From: Variovorax sp. OV700
GTDB lineage: Bacteria; Pseudomonadota; Gammaproteobacteria; Burkholderiales; Burkholderiaceae_C
Direction: 5' to 3'
Assembly: GCF_900099805.1 (NCBI RefSeq)
Contig: NZ_FNDR01000006.1
Span: 310,001 to 374,000 of the forward strand
Length of the DNA: 64,000 bases
The notes below the pieces were generated by a model. The model was not told the origin of the DNA, did no database searches, and was given only the letters and a program-made list of their open reading frames with translations. Position numbers and translations under genes: made by a program. Below are positions 56,707-64,000 of the stretch, one piece after another (within the stretch, counting starts at the first letter, position 1; the number at the start of each line of letters is the position of its first letter).

Positions 56707-57591
56707 ATGGCTTCAACGCGACTCCCCTCGACCCAGGGCCTGCAGGCCTTCGAGTCCGTGGCACGGCTGCGCAGCGTGAACCTGGCGGCGGAAGAACTCA
56801 GCGTGACGCCCAGTGCCGTGAGCCACCGCATCCGCCAACTCGAGACGCTGCTCGAACTCAAGTTCTTCGTGGGCAACGACTTCAGCTTGAGCGCCGATGG
56901 CGTGGCCTACCTGGCCCGCGTGCGCGAGGCCATTGCGGCGCTGCAGCAAGTGCCCGGGCGAGAGCCTGTATCGCAGGTGCGGCGGCTGCGCGTGGCCGTA
57001 ACGCCCACCTTCTCGCGCCAGATGCTGCTGCCCCGGCTGGCCGTGTTCCGCGATGCCTACCCGAACATCGAACTGATGCTGCAGGTGACCACGCCTGTGC
57101 GCAACATGACGGCCGAAGAGGCCGACATCGAGCTGCGCTTCGGCACCGGGCCCTTTCACGACCGGGAGTTTTTCCAGCTGCTGGCCGACGAGGTCTCGCC
57201 CGTGTGCAGCCCGGCCTACCTGGAGCGCCACGGCCCCTTCGACGGCTTTGCCACCGATGCGGAAATCTTGCGTGCCCAGTTGCTGCGCACGCCGCTGGAA
57301 ACGTGGCGCATCTGGTTCAAGGCCTGTGGCATCGGCCTGCCCGAGCCGGCCACGGGCCACCAGTTCAACGACCTGGGCCTGGCACTCGATGCCGCCGCCG
57401 AAGACTTCGGCGTGGTGCTCATGCACCTGAAGCTCGGCAGCGCATGGCTCGATAGCGGCCGCCTCGTGCGGCTTTCGCCACGCAGCGTGCCCTCACCCAA
57501 TGCCTACTTCATCTGCTGGCGGCCGGGCGCCATGGAGCGCTGGGAGTGCGCGACCTTCGCCGAATGGCTGCGCCAGGCGCTGCGCGATTGA
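56707..57591 (+). CDS. LysR-family regulator
   Basis: 294 residues. The start ATG 56707 reads MASTRLPSTQGLQAFESVARLRSVNLAAEELSVTPSAVSHRIRQLETLL, split here from the effector domain RLRVAVTPTFSRQMLLPRLAVFRDAYPNIEL. The GcvA-like group (SAVSHRI, with AEEADIELRFGTG) often controls amino-acid or catabolic genes. It sits directly after tetR and before the lactate dehydrogenase gene, 148 bp upstream; control of lldD is plausible but unproven. Confidence 0.92.
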   Translation: MASTRLPSTQGLQAFESVARLRSVNLAAEELSVTPSAVSHRIRQLETLLELKFFVGNDFSLSADGVAYLARVREAIAALQQVPGREPVSQVRRLRVAVTPTFSRQMLLPRLAVFRDAYPNIELMLQVTTPVRNMTAEEADIELRFGTGPFHDREFFQLLADEVSPVCSPAYLERHGPFDGFATDAEILRAQLLRTPLETWRIWFKACGIGLPEPATGHQFNDLGLALDAAAEDFGVVLMHLKLGSAWLDSGRLVRLSPRSVPSPNAYFICWRPGAMERWECATFAEWLRQALRD

Positions 57592-57739
57592 ATTGAACTG
57601 AATTCTTTTCAGCCGCGGGCCGGGTAATTTTCAGGTCGACCGTGGCCGCGCGCATCACACTCGGGCCGCTGCGGGCCTGCCCATAATGGCGGGCCTTCGC
57701 AAGCAACGAACAACAGAAGACACCTCAGGAGACCGCCTC

Positions 57740-58897
57740 GTGCCAGACCTTTCCAAGATCACCTGTATCGAAGACCTGCGGGTGGTTGCCAAGCGGCGCG
57801 TGCCGAGAATGTTCTACGACTACGCCGATTCCGGCGCATGGACCGAGAGCACCTATCGCGCCAACGAGAGCGACTTTCAAAAGATCAAGCTGCGCCAGCG
57901 CGTGGCCGTGAACATGGAGGGCCGCTCGACGCGCTCCACCATGATCGGCCAGGACGTGGCCATGCCAGTGGCCATTGCGCCCACCGGGCTCACCGGCATG
58001 CAGCACGCGGACGGCGAGATTCTGGGCGCACGCGCGGCCAAGGCCTTCGGCATTCCGTTCACCCTGTCGACCATGAGCATCTGCTCGCTCGAGGATATTG
58101 CCGAGCACACCGGCCGGCATCCGTTCTGGTTCCAGCTCTACGTCATGAAGGACCGCGACTTCATCGAGCGGCTGATCGAACGCGCGCGCGCCGCGAACGT
58201 GTCGGCGCTGCAGCTCACGCTCGACCTGCAGATCCTCGGCCAGCGCCACAAGGACATCAAGAACGGGCTCTCGACGCCGCCCAAGCCGACCATCGCCAAC
58301 ATGATCAACCTGGCGACCAAGCCGCACTGGTGCATGGGAATGCTGGGCACCAAGCGCCGCACCTTCGGCAACATCGCGGGCCATGCCAAGGGTGTGAAAG
58401 ACCTGTCGTCGCTGTCGTCGTGGACCGCCGAGCAGTTCGATCCGGCACTGAGCTGGGCCGACGTCGAATGGATCAAGAAGCGCTGGGGCGGCAAGCTGAT
58501 CCTCAAGGGGATCATGGACGTGGAAGACGCGCGCCTTGCCGCGTCCAGCGGCGCCGATGCGCTCATCGTCTCCAACCACGGCGGGCGACAGCTCGATGGG
58601 GCGCCCTCTTCCATCGCCGCGCTGCCCGCCATCGTCGATGCCGTGGGAAGCGAGATCGAGGTGTGGATGGACGGCGGCATCCGCAGCGGCCAAGACGTGC
58701 TCAAGGCTCGCGCACTCGGCGCCCGCGGCACGCTCATCGGCCGCAGCTTTCTGTATGGCCTGGGCGCCTACGGCCAAGCGGGCGTGACGCGCGCGCTGCA
58801 GATCCTTCACAAGGAACTCGACATCACGATGGCCTTCTGCGGCCGCACCGATATCGAGAACGTGGATTCGAGCATCCTGCTGCCGGGCACGTTCTAA
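57740..58897 (+). CDS. lldD: FMN-dependent L-lactate dehydrogenase
   Basis: 385 residues. The GTG 57740 start has AGGAGA 8 nt upstream; an ATG at 57686 lacks this. The alpha-hydroxy-acid dehydrogenase fold shows MFYDYADSGAWTESTYRAN with active-site Tyr, SICSLEDIA, and the catalytic His280 in SNHGGRQLDG. It oxidises L-lactate to pyruvate at the inner membrane, feeding electrons to quinones. Other family members (mandelate, glycolate) are possible, but VADLSK-type openings and length favour lactate. Confidence 0.93.
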   Translation: MPDLSKITCIEDLRVVAKRRVPRMFYDYADSGAWTESTYRANESDFQKIKLRQRVAVNMEGRSTRSTMIGQDVAMPVAIAPTGLTGMQHADGEILGARAAKAFGIPFTLSTMSICSLEDIAEHTGRHPFWFQLYVMKDRDFIERLIERARAANVSALQLTLDLQILGQRHKDIKNGLSTPPKPTIANMINLATKPHWCMGMLGTKRRTFGNIAGHAKGVKDLSSLSSWTAEQFDPALSWADVEWIKKRWGGKLILKGIMDVEDARLAASSGADALIVSNHGGRQLDGAPSSIAALPAIVDAVGSEIEVWMDGGIRSGQDVLKARALGARGTLIGRSFLYGLGAYGQAGVTRALQILHKELDITMAFCGRTDIENVDSSILLPGTF

Positions 58898-58920
58898 ACC
58901 TACTCGGGCTCGCGTCTGCG

Positions 58921-58948
58921 AAAAATCAGGGTGCCCGCGCGGGCACCC
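58921..58948 (-). terminator. Terminator embedded in the end of the hydrolase ORF
   Basis: Perfect 20-bp palindrome GGGTGCCCGCGCGGGCACCC (58929-58948) codes for the last residues of the hydrolase. It is followed on the minus strand by the TGA stop and TTTTT. Thus the intrinsic terminator stem overlaps coding sequence. Confidence 0.75.
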
Positions 58949-60281
58949 GGGTTTCGAGCGCGGGCGCCTGCCACTCAGGCTTGATGTGGCACCCGTTCTT
59001 GCCGTCGGTGTCGAAGCGGGGCACCAGCGTCGCACAACGTTGCGCCAGGCTCGCGGGCGTGGGTTTTTCGCCCTTGTCAATCCAGTCCATCAATGCGTCG
59101 AAGAGCGCCGGGTATTCCGAGTCGCTCAGGTAGCTGTGTTCGCGCTCGGCGCTGAAGCTCTGCACCAGCGTGCCGCCCGTGCCCGCGGCATCGCGAATGC
59201 GCCGGTAGGCGTTCTCGAGTTCGACGAAAGCCGTGGGGTCGTCGATGGCGTGCAGAGCCACGGTGGGCAGCGCGGTGCGGCCGGTGGGCTGGCTGTCGGC
59301 GGCGAGAGCGCCCTTGGCCTGCGGATCGGCGGCGTAGCGCGCCACGCCGGCGTTGAGTGCCGCGTCGTCCGCCGAGCCCTGATAGACCACGCCGATGTTG
59401 CCGAAGGGATTGCGTCCGCCCAGGCGCTGCTGGACCAGGTCCTGGAACAGCCAGGTGGCCCAGTTCAGGTGGCCCTGCAGCGAGCGCTCCTGGATCTTCA
59501 CCACCGACAGGATGGTCTTGAGCCGCGCGGCCTGCTCGGGCGTGCGCTGCGCGGCGGGCACGCCGACACCGGTGCACTCCTTGACACGCGCGGCCAGTTC
59601 GGCGCGCGTGAGCTTCGAATCCATGGGGAGGCCCTGCCACAACGGGTATTGCGGCTCGTCGGGCTTCGGGTGGTTGCGGCACACGTATTGGTAGACCACG
59701 CGCAGGTCGAGCCGGACATCGTAGGCGCTGTTGCCCCCGCCCAGCACGCCACTGGTGAGCAGCAGGCCGTCGTACGGGCTCTTCGCATTGCCCAACGGCG
59801 CATAGAGTTCGGCGGCCTTTGCGGCCACGCCCGCGCCGTAGCTCTGGCCATGCAGCAGCGTGCGGCGCGGTACGCCAAAGCGCTGCACGAAGATGCGGCG
59901 CAGGCGCTCGGTGTCCTCGGCGGCCATGGTCACGCCATAGCCGCCGCGCCGATAGGTGGAGCCGGCCCATGCGTAGCCGGCCTTCACCGTCACTGCCCAG
60001 CGCTTGAGGTCTTCCTCGCCGCGCGCGAGCTTGGGCGGACCAGTTTCGGGGCCGCCATGGGCATGCATTACGAGCACGCGGTTCCACGCCTTCGGCATGG
60101 CGATCCAGTAGAACGCGCCGGCACTGTCTTCGCCGGTATAGCAACTCGTTTGTGCGGGTACCGGTGCAGGGCACGCCGTGGGCTTGGGTCCCCAAGAGGC
60201 GGCATGGGCGGTCGCCATGGCCATGGTGCCGAGCAGCGCAAGAGCGAAGGTGCGAAGAAGTGGTTTGCCGTTGAGCCTCAT
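58926..60281 (-). CDS. Exported alpha/beta hydrolase
   Basis: 451 residues. Signal peptide LLRTFALALLGTMAMATAHA. The alpha/beta-hydrolase fold shows oxyanion-loop HAHGGPETG and the nucleophile elbow LHGQSYGAG with Ser147; the C-terminal acid and His lie around HAIDDPTAF and SAEREHSYLSD. Several Cys suggest disulfides. It resembles the tannase/feruloyl-esterase-like group of secreted hydrolases, though substrate is unknown. A 17-bp palindrome lies 25 bp before the start and a terminator overlaps its end. Confidence 0.85.
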   Translation of the reverse strand: MRLNGKPLLRTFALALLGTMAMATAHAASWGPKPTACPAPVPAQTSCYTGEDSAGAFYWIAMPKAWNRVLVMHAHGGPETGPPKLARGEEDLKRWAVTVKAGYAWAGSTYRRGGYGVTMAAEDTERLRRIFVQRFGVPRRTLLHGQSYGAGVAAKAAELYAPLGNAKSPYDGLLLTSGVLGGGNSAYDVRLDLRVVYQYVCRNHPKPDEPQYPLWQGLPMDSKLTRAELAARVKECTGVGVPAAQRTPEQAARLKTILSVVKIQERSLQGHLNWATWLFQDLVQQRLGGRNPFGNIGVVYQGSADDAALNAGVARYAADPQAKGALAADSQPTGRTALPTVALHAIDDPTAFVELENAYRRIRDAAGTGGTLVQSFSAEREHSYLSDSEYPALFDALMDWIDKGEKPTPASLAQRCATLVPRFDTDGKNGCHIKPEWQAPALETRVPARAP

Positions 60282-60305
60282 CAATGCCCTTGCTCCGAGT
60301 TCCAC

Positions 60306-60322
60306 TGCGACGGACCGTCGCA
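60306..60322. promoter_or_regulatory. Palindrome TGCGACGG-A-CCGTCGCA
   Basis: Perfect 8-bp arms around one base, 25-41 bp upstream of the hydrolase ATG at 60281, between it and the glycolipid-binding gene stop. The single-base centre favours a protein operator over an RNA hairpin. Confidence 0.5.
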
Positions 60323-60336
60323 ATTCGACGGCGGTG

Positions 60337-60897
60337 CTACGCCTCGGCGATCCAGAGGCCCGGGTAGTCACGCACGAAGCCGTCCTGCGTCACGCGCAGC
60401 GCCGCCGCATAGTCGAAGCGCTTGGCCTCGTAGGCATACGCATCGTCCGCGGTCCGCTCGTAGCGCTGCTTCAATTCGCTGAGCACGCCGCCGTCCAGGT
60501 CGACCCAGGCGGCCGGCGTATCGGCGCCTTCGCCCTTGGCGAGATTGAGCCGGCGCAGTTGCAGCAGGTTGGTGGCGGGAGTAAAGCCCAGGTCGAGGTC
60601 GACGCAATGCGACAGGTCCGCCGCCGCCTCGTCGTTGAGCTTCCAGTGGCCGCGCGCATCGCGCGCAATGGACAGGTCGATGGCGCTGCCGCCGAGCCAG
60701 CCGCGCACGGTGCCCCATTGGGTGTGCCAGTGCAGGTCGCAGCGCACGCGGTAGTGCAGTTGCGCGATGCGGTGGTCCTCGAGCCGGAATACGGCGGCTC
60801 CGTCGAGCTGCCACGCGGTCGCGTTGCGCTCGAGCCGGCAAGCGTCGTGGCCCGGTGCATCGAGCCTGCGCCACAGGATGGAAGCGACGGTTTGCAT
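60337..60897 (-). CDS. Putative glycolipid-binding protein (DUF1089)
   Basis: 186 residues. Pattern SILWRRLDAPGHDACRLERNATAWQLDG, LHYRVRCDLHWHTQWGTVRGWLG, LNDEAAADLSHCVDLDLGFTPATNLLQLRRLNL matches the putative glycolipid-binding family (PF06475), known from one Pseudomonas structure and of unclear function. No signal peptide. Upstream of and in the same direction as the hydrolase. Confidence 0.85.
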   Translation of the reverse strand: MQTVASILWRRLDAPGHDACRLERNATAWQLDGAAVFRLEDHRIAQLHYRVRCDLHWHTQWGTVRGWLGGSAIDLSIARDARGHWKLNDEAAADLSHCVDLDLGFTPATNLLQLRRLNLAKGEGADTPAAWVDLDGGVLSELKQRYERTADDAYAYEAKRFDYAAALRVTQDGFVRDYPGLWIAEA

Positions 60898-61003
60898 GGC
60901 GCGGATGATGGCCCTAGCGAGCGCAACAGGCAAGCCTTGCCACAATCCCCCCATCGTGAAGAAGATTTGCCTGTCCGTGGGCGACCGTTCAGAGGAGCGC
61001 ACA

Positions 61004-61642
61004 GTGGAGTCCTGGTTCGCCGATGCCAAGCCGATCGACTCGCTCGAGCCCGAGATCGCGTTTCGTTTGTGGGACCAATTTCATCCCGCACCGGAGCATC
61101 AGCCCGAGCCGCTCGATCTGCCGGAATTCCCTCGCGCCTCGCGCTTGCTGGCGCGCACCTCAGAAGTCACGGCGCACGAAGCGGAACTTGCCGCGTACTA
61201 CGGCCGGGTGGCCGCACTGGCCCGGCAGCACGCGCTGAAAATCCACCAGGTGCGCCAGTACTTCTGGATGGATCTGCGGCTCGACAACGAGGAGGCGGAC
61301 GTTCACCTGTCATTTCCCTGGTACGACACCGTCTCCTCCATGGACCACTTCCTTGCCGCCGTCGCCGGAAACGACCAAGGCATGCTCCACGACGACCAGG
61401 ACCAAGGCTGGGCGGTGGAGGCCTGGGCCTTCGACGGCACGCTCTACATCCGGCAAAGCAACCCCGATTCCGACGATGAGCCCGGCCAATCCGTTGTGCT
61501 GCCCAGGGCCGATCTGCAGGCCCGCATTGCCCCGCTGCGCGAGCGCACCGCGAAGCTCATGGCCTACCTTGCGAAAGAACTTGGACCGGATGTGTGGCTT
61601 GGCGGCGAGGTGCAATCGGCCGGGCCATTCGATCAGCGCTGA
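61004..61642 (+). CDS. Hypothetical protein
   Basis: 212 residues. Start GTG 61004 with AGAGGAG 6 nt upstream is the best; GTG 60956 gives 16 more residues. Soluble, acidic and without signal peptide: ESWFADAKPIDSLEPEIAFRLW, then an alpha/beta body with QYFWMDLRLDNEEADVHLSFPWYDTV and WAVEAWAFDGTLYIRQSN. I recognise no family. It ends 47 bp from the convergent CdiI-like gene; the acidic character and position next to a toxin pair allow an immunity-like role, but that is speculation. Confidence 0.7.
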   Translation: MESWFADAKPIDSLEPEIAFRLWDQFHPAPEHQPEPLDLPEFPRASRLLARTSEVTAHEAELAAYYGRVAALARQHALKIHQVRQYFWMDLRLDNEEADVHLSFPWYDTVSSMDHFLAAVAGNDQGMLHDDQDQGWAVEAWAFDGTLYIRQSNPDSDDEPGQSVVLPRADLQARIAPLRERTAKLMAYLAKELGPDVWLGGEVQSAGPFDQR

Positions 61643-61689
61643 AAATTGCCCGCGCCGCGCACTGACGCAATCGGATGGGACGCTCGCTG

Positions 61690-61968
61690 CTACTTCAGTG
61701 CGGCCAGCACGCTGTCGAGGAACTCGCGGATGGTGGATCCGAAGTCTTCCGGCTGGGCGGGGCGCTCGAACCAGCGCGGGAAGTCGGTTTCCAGGTCTGG
61801 GTGCAATCGCATGAAATCGACGATCTCGACGCGCAGCGCCTCTAGTTCAGCGGGCGTGCAGGCCTTTCGGTATTCGGCCATGACTTCGGCACCGGTCTCG
61901 CCGAAATAATCGTAATCTTGGCCGAAGTAAACCTCGGTGAGGTTCTCGATGAGTTCGTAGCGCTTCAT
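61690..61968 (-). CDS. CdiI-like immunity protein
   Basis: 92 residues: MKRYELIENLTEVYFGQDYD followed by YFGETGAEVMAEYRKAC, matching the CdiI_2-type immunity family whose YFxQD motif opens the protein. Very acidic, as usual for proteins that block nucleases. It lies 19 bp downstream of the RNase A-like toxin gene on the same strand, so it should bind and block that toxin. Confidence 0.85.
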   Translation of the reverse strand: MKRYELIENLTEVYFGQDYDYFGETGAEVMAEYRKACTPAELEALRVEIVDFMRLHPDLETDFPRWFERPAQPEDFGSTIREFLDSVLAALK

Positions 61969-61987
61969 GGTGACCCGGCTGCTCGTT

Positions 61988-62833
61988 TCAGAAGGGGTGC
62001 GCCGTGAGGATGTAGTACGGCATTCCGTTGTAGCTCTTCATGTTCAGGATCACGCGCACGTTGGTCAGCTGGCTGACGGTGGTGGCGCCCCGCTGCACGC
62101 CGATGCCCACCACGCTGCCCACGTCGTGGTTGAACGCCATGGGCTTGGAGCCCACGGCGGCCGAGCGCGACCACGCCCTGATGGCTCTCGCGTTGGCGCG
62201 AACCGTGGCGCTGATGGCGCGCTCTGCGACGTCGAGGTTGTGGAACGACGACACTTTGGGCAGCGACGGCTTGTTCGCCAACCGCTGGAAAAGTTCCGCC
62301 TCGGTCTTGCCGACATGTTCCCGAATCGCGTGGCCGCCGATCTTTGTGCCTGGCGGTCCTTCATGCAGCCGCAGATTGACTGGCTCCAGGCGAAACCTGC
62401 TGGCGCGCACCGCGATCACGCGCGCGGCGACCAGCCCGGAAGCCACGACCAATGGCACCGCCACATCCACCGCAAGCCCGATGCCGTCGGCCGTTTCGCG
62501 CGAGGCGCCCAGCGCCTCGGCCGCCGAGCTGGCAGTGACGGCGGTAGCCGTGCGCTGCGGGGTGCCGGTCCAGACCTGGCGGCTCGAGGTTGCCAAGGTA
62601 TCGTAGCCGTGCACGCCCAGCACCACGCAGCCGGCTTTGGTCACCATGGTGGGCTCGGGCGTCAGGCAGAGCACGCCGGCGCCGACCAGTTCCACCACCC
62701 CGCCCACCAGCCCGACAGTCCCCCAGAGCCGGTTGCTCAGGCTTGCGGATTCGGGCACGTCCTGCCCGCCCAGCACCGCCGCCATCTGCACCGGCGTCAG
62801 CGCGATGCTCAATCCCTCGACTTCGTCATCCAT
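61988..62833 (-). CDS. Polymorphic toxin with C-terminal bacterial RNase A-like domain
   Basis: 281 residues. ATG 62833 has AAGGGA upstream; ATG 62854 is an alternative. Residues 35-145 are hydrophobic and small-residue rich (VGLVGGVVELVGAGVLC, GIGLAVDVAVPLVVASGLVA), a likely delivery or membrane-entry region. Residues 156-281 match the RNase A-like CdiA-CT toxin fold: LHEGPPGTKIGGHAIREHVGK with His168/His173, SSFHNLDVAERAI, and the ending YYILTAHPF with Tyr274/Thr277. Such toxins cut tRNA or other RNA in rival cells. There is no CdiA/Rhs body or signal peptide; the secretion route (type VI is likely) is not in the window. Confidence 0.85.
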   Translation of the reverse strand: MDDEVEGLSIALTPVQMAAVLGGQDVPESASLSNRLWGTVGLVGGVVELVGAGVLCLTPEPTMVTKAGCVVLGVHGYDTLATSSRQVWTGTPQRTATAVTASSAAEALGASRETADGIGLAVDVAVPLVVASGLVAARVIAVRASRFRLEPVNLRLHEGPPGTKIGGHAIREHVGKTEAELFQRLANKPSLPKVSSFHNLDVAERAISATVRANARAIRAWSRSAAVGSKPMAFNHDVGSVVGIGVQRGATTVSQLTNVRVILNMKSYNGMPYYILTAHPF

Positions 62834-62954
62834 GCCAGATCCCTTCCTTCCCATGTCGCAGTTGCCATCGGACGGTCAAAAACCGCAGTCCGCCGCATTC
62901 TGGCATGCGTGCGCCGTGCGGCAGAGACGGCCCGGCCGCGAGACAATCGCAGCC

Positions 62955-64000
62955 GTGAGTTCCCAGCCCGTGACCAACCCCCCGATCCGCCGCATCGCGC
63001 ACCTCGACATGGACGCCTTCTTCGCGTCGGTCGAGCTGCTTCGCTATCCGCAACTCAAGGGCTTGCCGGTGGTGATTGGCGGCGGGCGGCGCAGCGTGGA
63101 CGAGGCGATCCGCCACGTACCCGAAGGCGGCACGCTGGCCGACATTCCGATCGACGCCTTCCCGCGCCTCAGAGACTACGCAGGCCGCGGCGTGATCACG
63201 ACCGCCACCTACCCGGCGCGCCAGTTCGGCGTGGGCTCGGCCATGGGGCTCATGAAGGCCGCCAAGCTGTGCCCGCAGGCCATCATCCTGCCGGTGGATT
63301 TCGACGAGATCCGCAAGTATTCGCGCGCCTTCAAGCAGATGATCAGGGAGATCGCGCCGCTGATGGAAGACCGCGGCGTGGACGAGGTGTACATCGACTT
63401 CACCGACGTGCCGGGCGGCCAGCGCGAAGGCGGGCGCTCGCTGGCGCGGCTGATCCAGAAAGCCATCTTCGATGCGACCGGCCTCACCTGCTCGATCGGC
63501 GTGGCGCCCAACAAGCTCATCGCCAAGATGGCGAGCGAGTTCAACAAGCCCAACGGCATCTCGGTGGTCTACGAGGACGACCTGCAGACGCGCATCTGGC
63601 CGCTGCCCTGCCGCAAGGTGAACGGCATCGGGCCCAAGGCCGACGAGAAGCTCAAGCGCTTCGGCATCGAGACGGTGGGCGAGCTCGCGGCACGCGACCG
63701 CGACTGGCTGATCCAGAATTTCGGCAAGTCCACGGGCGCATGGATGCACGAGGTGGCCTGGGGCCGCGACGACCGGCCGGTGGTGACCGAAAGCGAGCCC
63801 GTATCGATGAGCCGCGAGACCACCTTCGACCGCGACCTGCATGCGGTGCGCGACCGCGCCGAGCTCGGCGCCATCTTCACCCACCTGTGCGAGAAGCTGG
63901 CCGAAGACCTGCAGCGCAAGGGCTACGTCGGCAAGACCATCGGCATCAAGCTGCGCTACGACGACTTCAAGATTGCCACGCGCGACCAGACCATCGACCG
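62955..64000 (+). CDS. dinB: DNA polymerase IV, 3' end missing
   Basis: Open to the right edge, 348 codons visible. Start GTG 62955 or GTG 62970. The Y-family palm reads IAHLDMDAFFASVELLRYPQLKGLPVVIGG and GVDEVYIDFTD, with three acidic metal ligands. Then TCSIGVAPNKLIAKMASEFNKPNGI, thumb KVNGIGPKADEKL, and little-finger SMSRETTF. A segment of about 25 residues (SVDEAIRHVPEGGTLADIPI and on) is inserted after the GG loop compared with E. coli DinB. It copies past DNA lesions. Confidence 0.95.
   Translation, partial: MSSQPVTNPPIRRIAHLDMDAFFASVELLRYPQLKGLPVVIGGGRRSVDEAIRHVPEGGTLADIPIDAFPRLRDYAGRGVITTATYPARQFGVGSAMGLMKAAKLCPQAIILPVDFDEIRKYSRAFKQMIREIAPLMEDRGVDEVYIDFTDVPGGQREGGRSLARLIQKAIFDATGLTCSIGVAPNKLIAKMASEFNKPNGISVVYEDDLQTRIWPLPCRKVNGIGPKADEKLKRFGIETVGELAARDRDWLIQNFGKSTGAWMHEVAWGRDDRPVVTESEPVSMSRETTFDRDLHAVRDRAELGAIFTHLCEKLAEDLQRKGYVGKTIGIKLRYDDFKIATRDQTID

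Noticed and set aside
61004..61642. Calling the acidic hypothetical protein a second immunity protein
   Set aside because: It is on the opposite strand to the toxin pair and no immunity-family motif was recognised.

Overview
The window is high-GC chromosomal DNA from a betaproteobacterium. Gene content and style (LytS/LytR pair, MnmH/SelD, argH, DinB with a Comamonadaceae-type insertion, many 4-bp ATGA overlaps, frequent GTG/TTG starts) fit Comamonadaceae, most likely Variovorax or a close relative; this placement is an inference from content. I see no rRNA, tRNA, IS element, CRISPR array or phage.

Layout. 1-6.5 kb: end of a GNAT acetyltransferase gene; a minus-strand operon of LytS-type kinase, LytTR regulator and AI-2E-family permease; divergent argH and a rhomboid protease. 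6.5-11.9 kb: two membrane proteins, an ECF sigma/anti-sigma pair with an SGNH hydrolase, and an OpgC-like acyltransferase. 12-18 kb: a 2006-residue bacterial alpha-2-macroglobulin with a CLEQ thioester. 18-22 kb: macrodomain protein, PL10-type pectate lyase lipoprotein, DUF3297, RNase HI and a DUF4124 protein. 22-27.6 kb: a selenium block with selD divergent from a PhnD/C/E/E-like ABC importer whose last gene overlaps mnmH. 27.6-31.9 kb: GNAT, DUF2277, LysE exporter, a small D-rich lipoprotein and pbpC.

31.9-48.3 kb is the most striking part: four consecutive minus-strand genes for exported DUF11-type proteins of 196, 968, 2414 and 1776 residues. The 2414-residue protein looks like an outer-membrane beta-barrel carrying a long DUF11/SdrD-like extension. 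It is translationally coupled to a secreted Gly-rich, Ig-like and SpaA-like repeat protein. Two intercistronic intrinsic-terminator-like hairpins lie between the first three genes, and a palindrome-rich low-GC leader and a LysR gene lie upstream. I read this as an uncharacterised cell-surface or adhesion system with built-in stepped expression.

48.7-64 kb: LysR; a FadR-type GntR regulator coupled to a CynX/NimT-like MFS transporter; secreted and redox proteins; a free-standing DUF4329 protein; an SDR that has lost its catalytic Ser and Lys; cyanase; DUF1348 divergent from TetR around a perfect palindrome; LysR; L-lactate dehydrogenase; an alpha/beta hydrolase whose terminator is built into its last codons; a glycolipid-binding protein; an RNase A-like toxin with a CdiI-like immunity gene; and the start of dinB, cut by the window edge.
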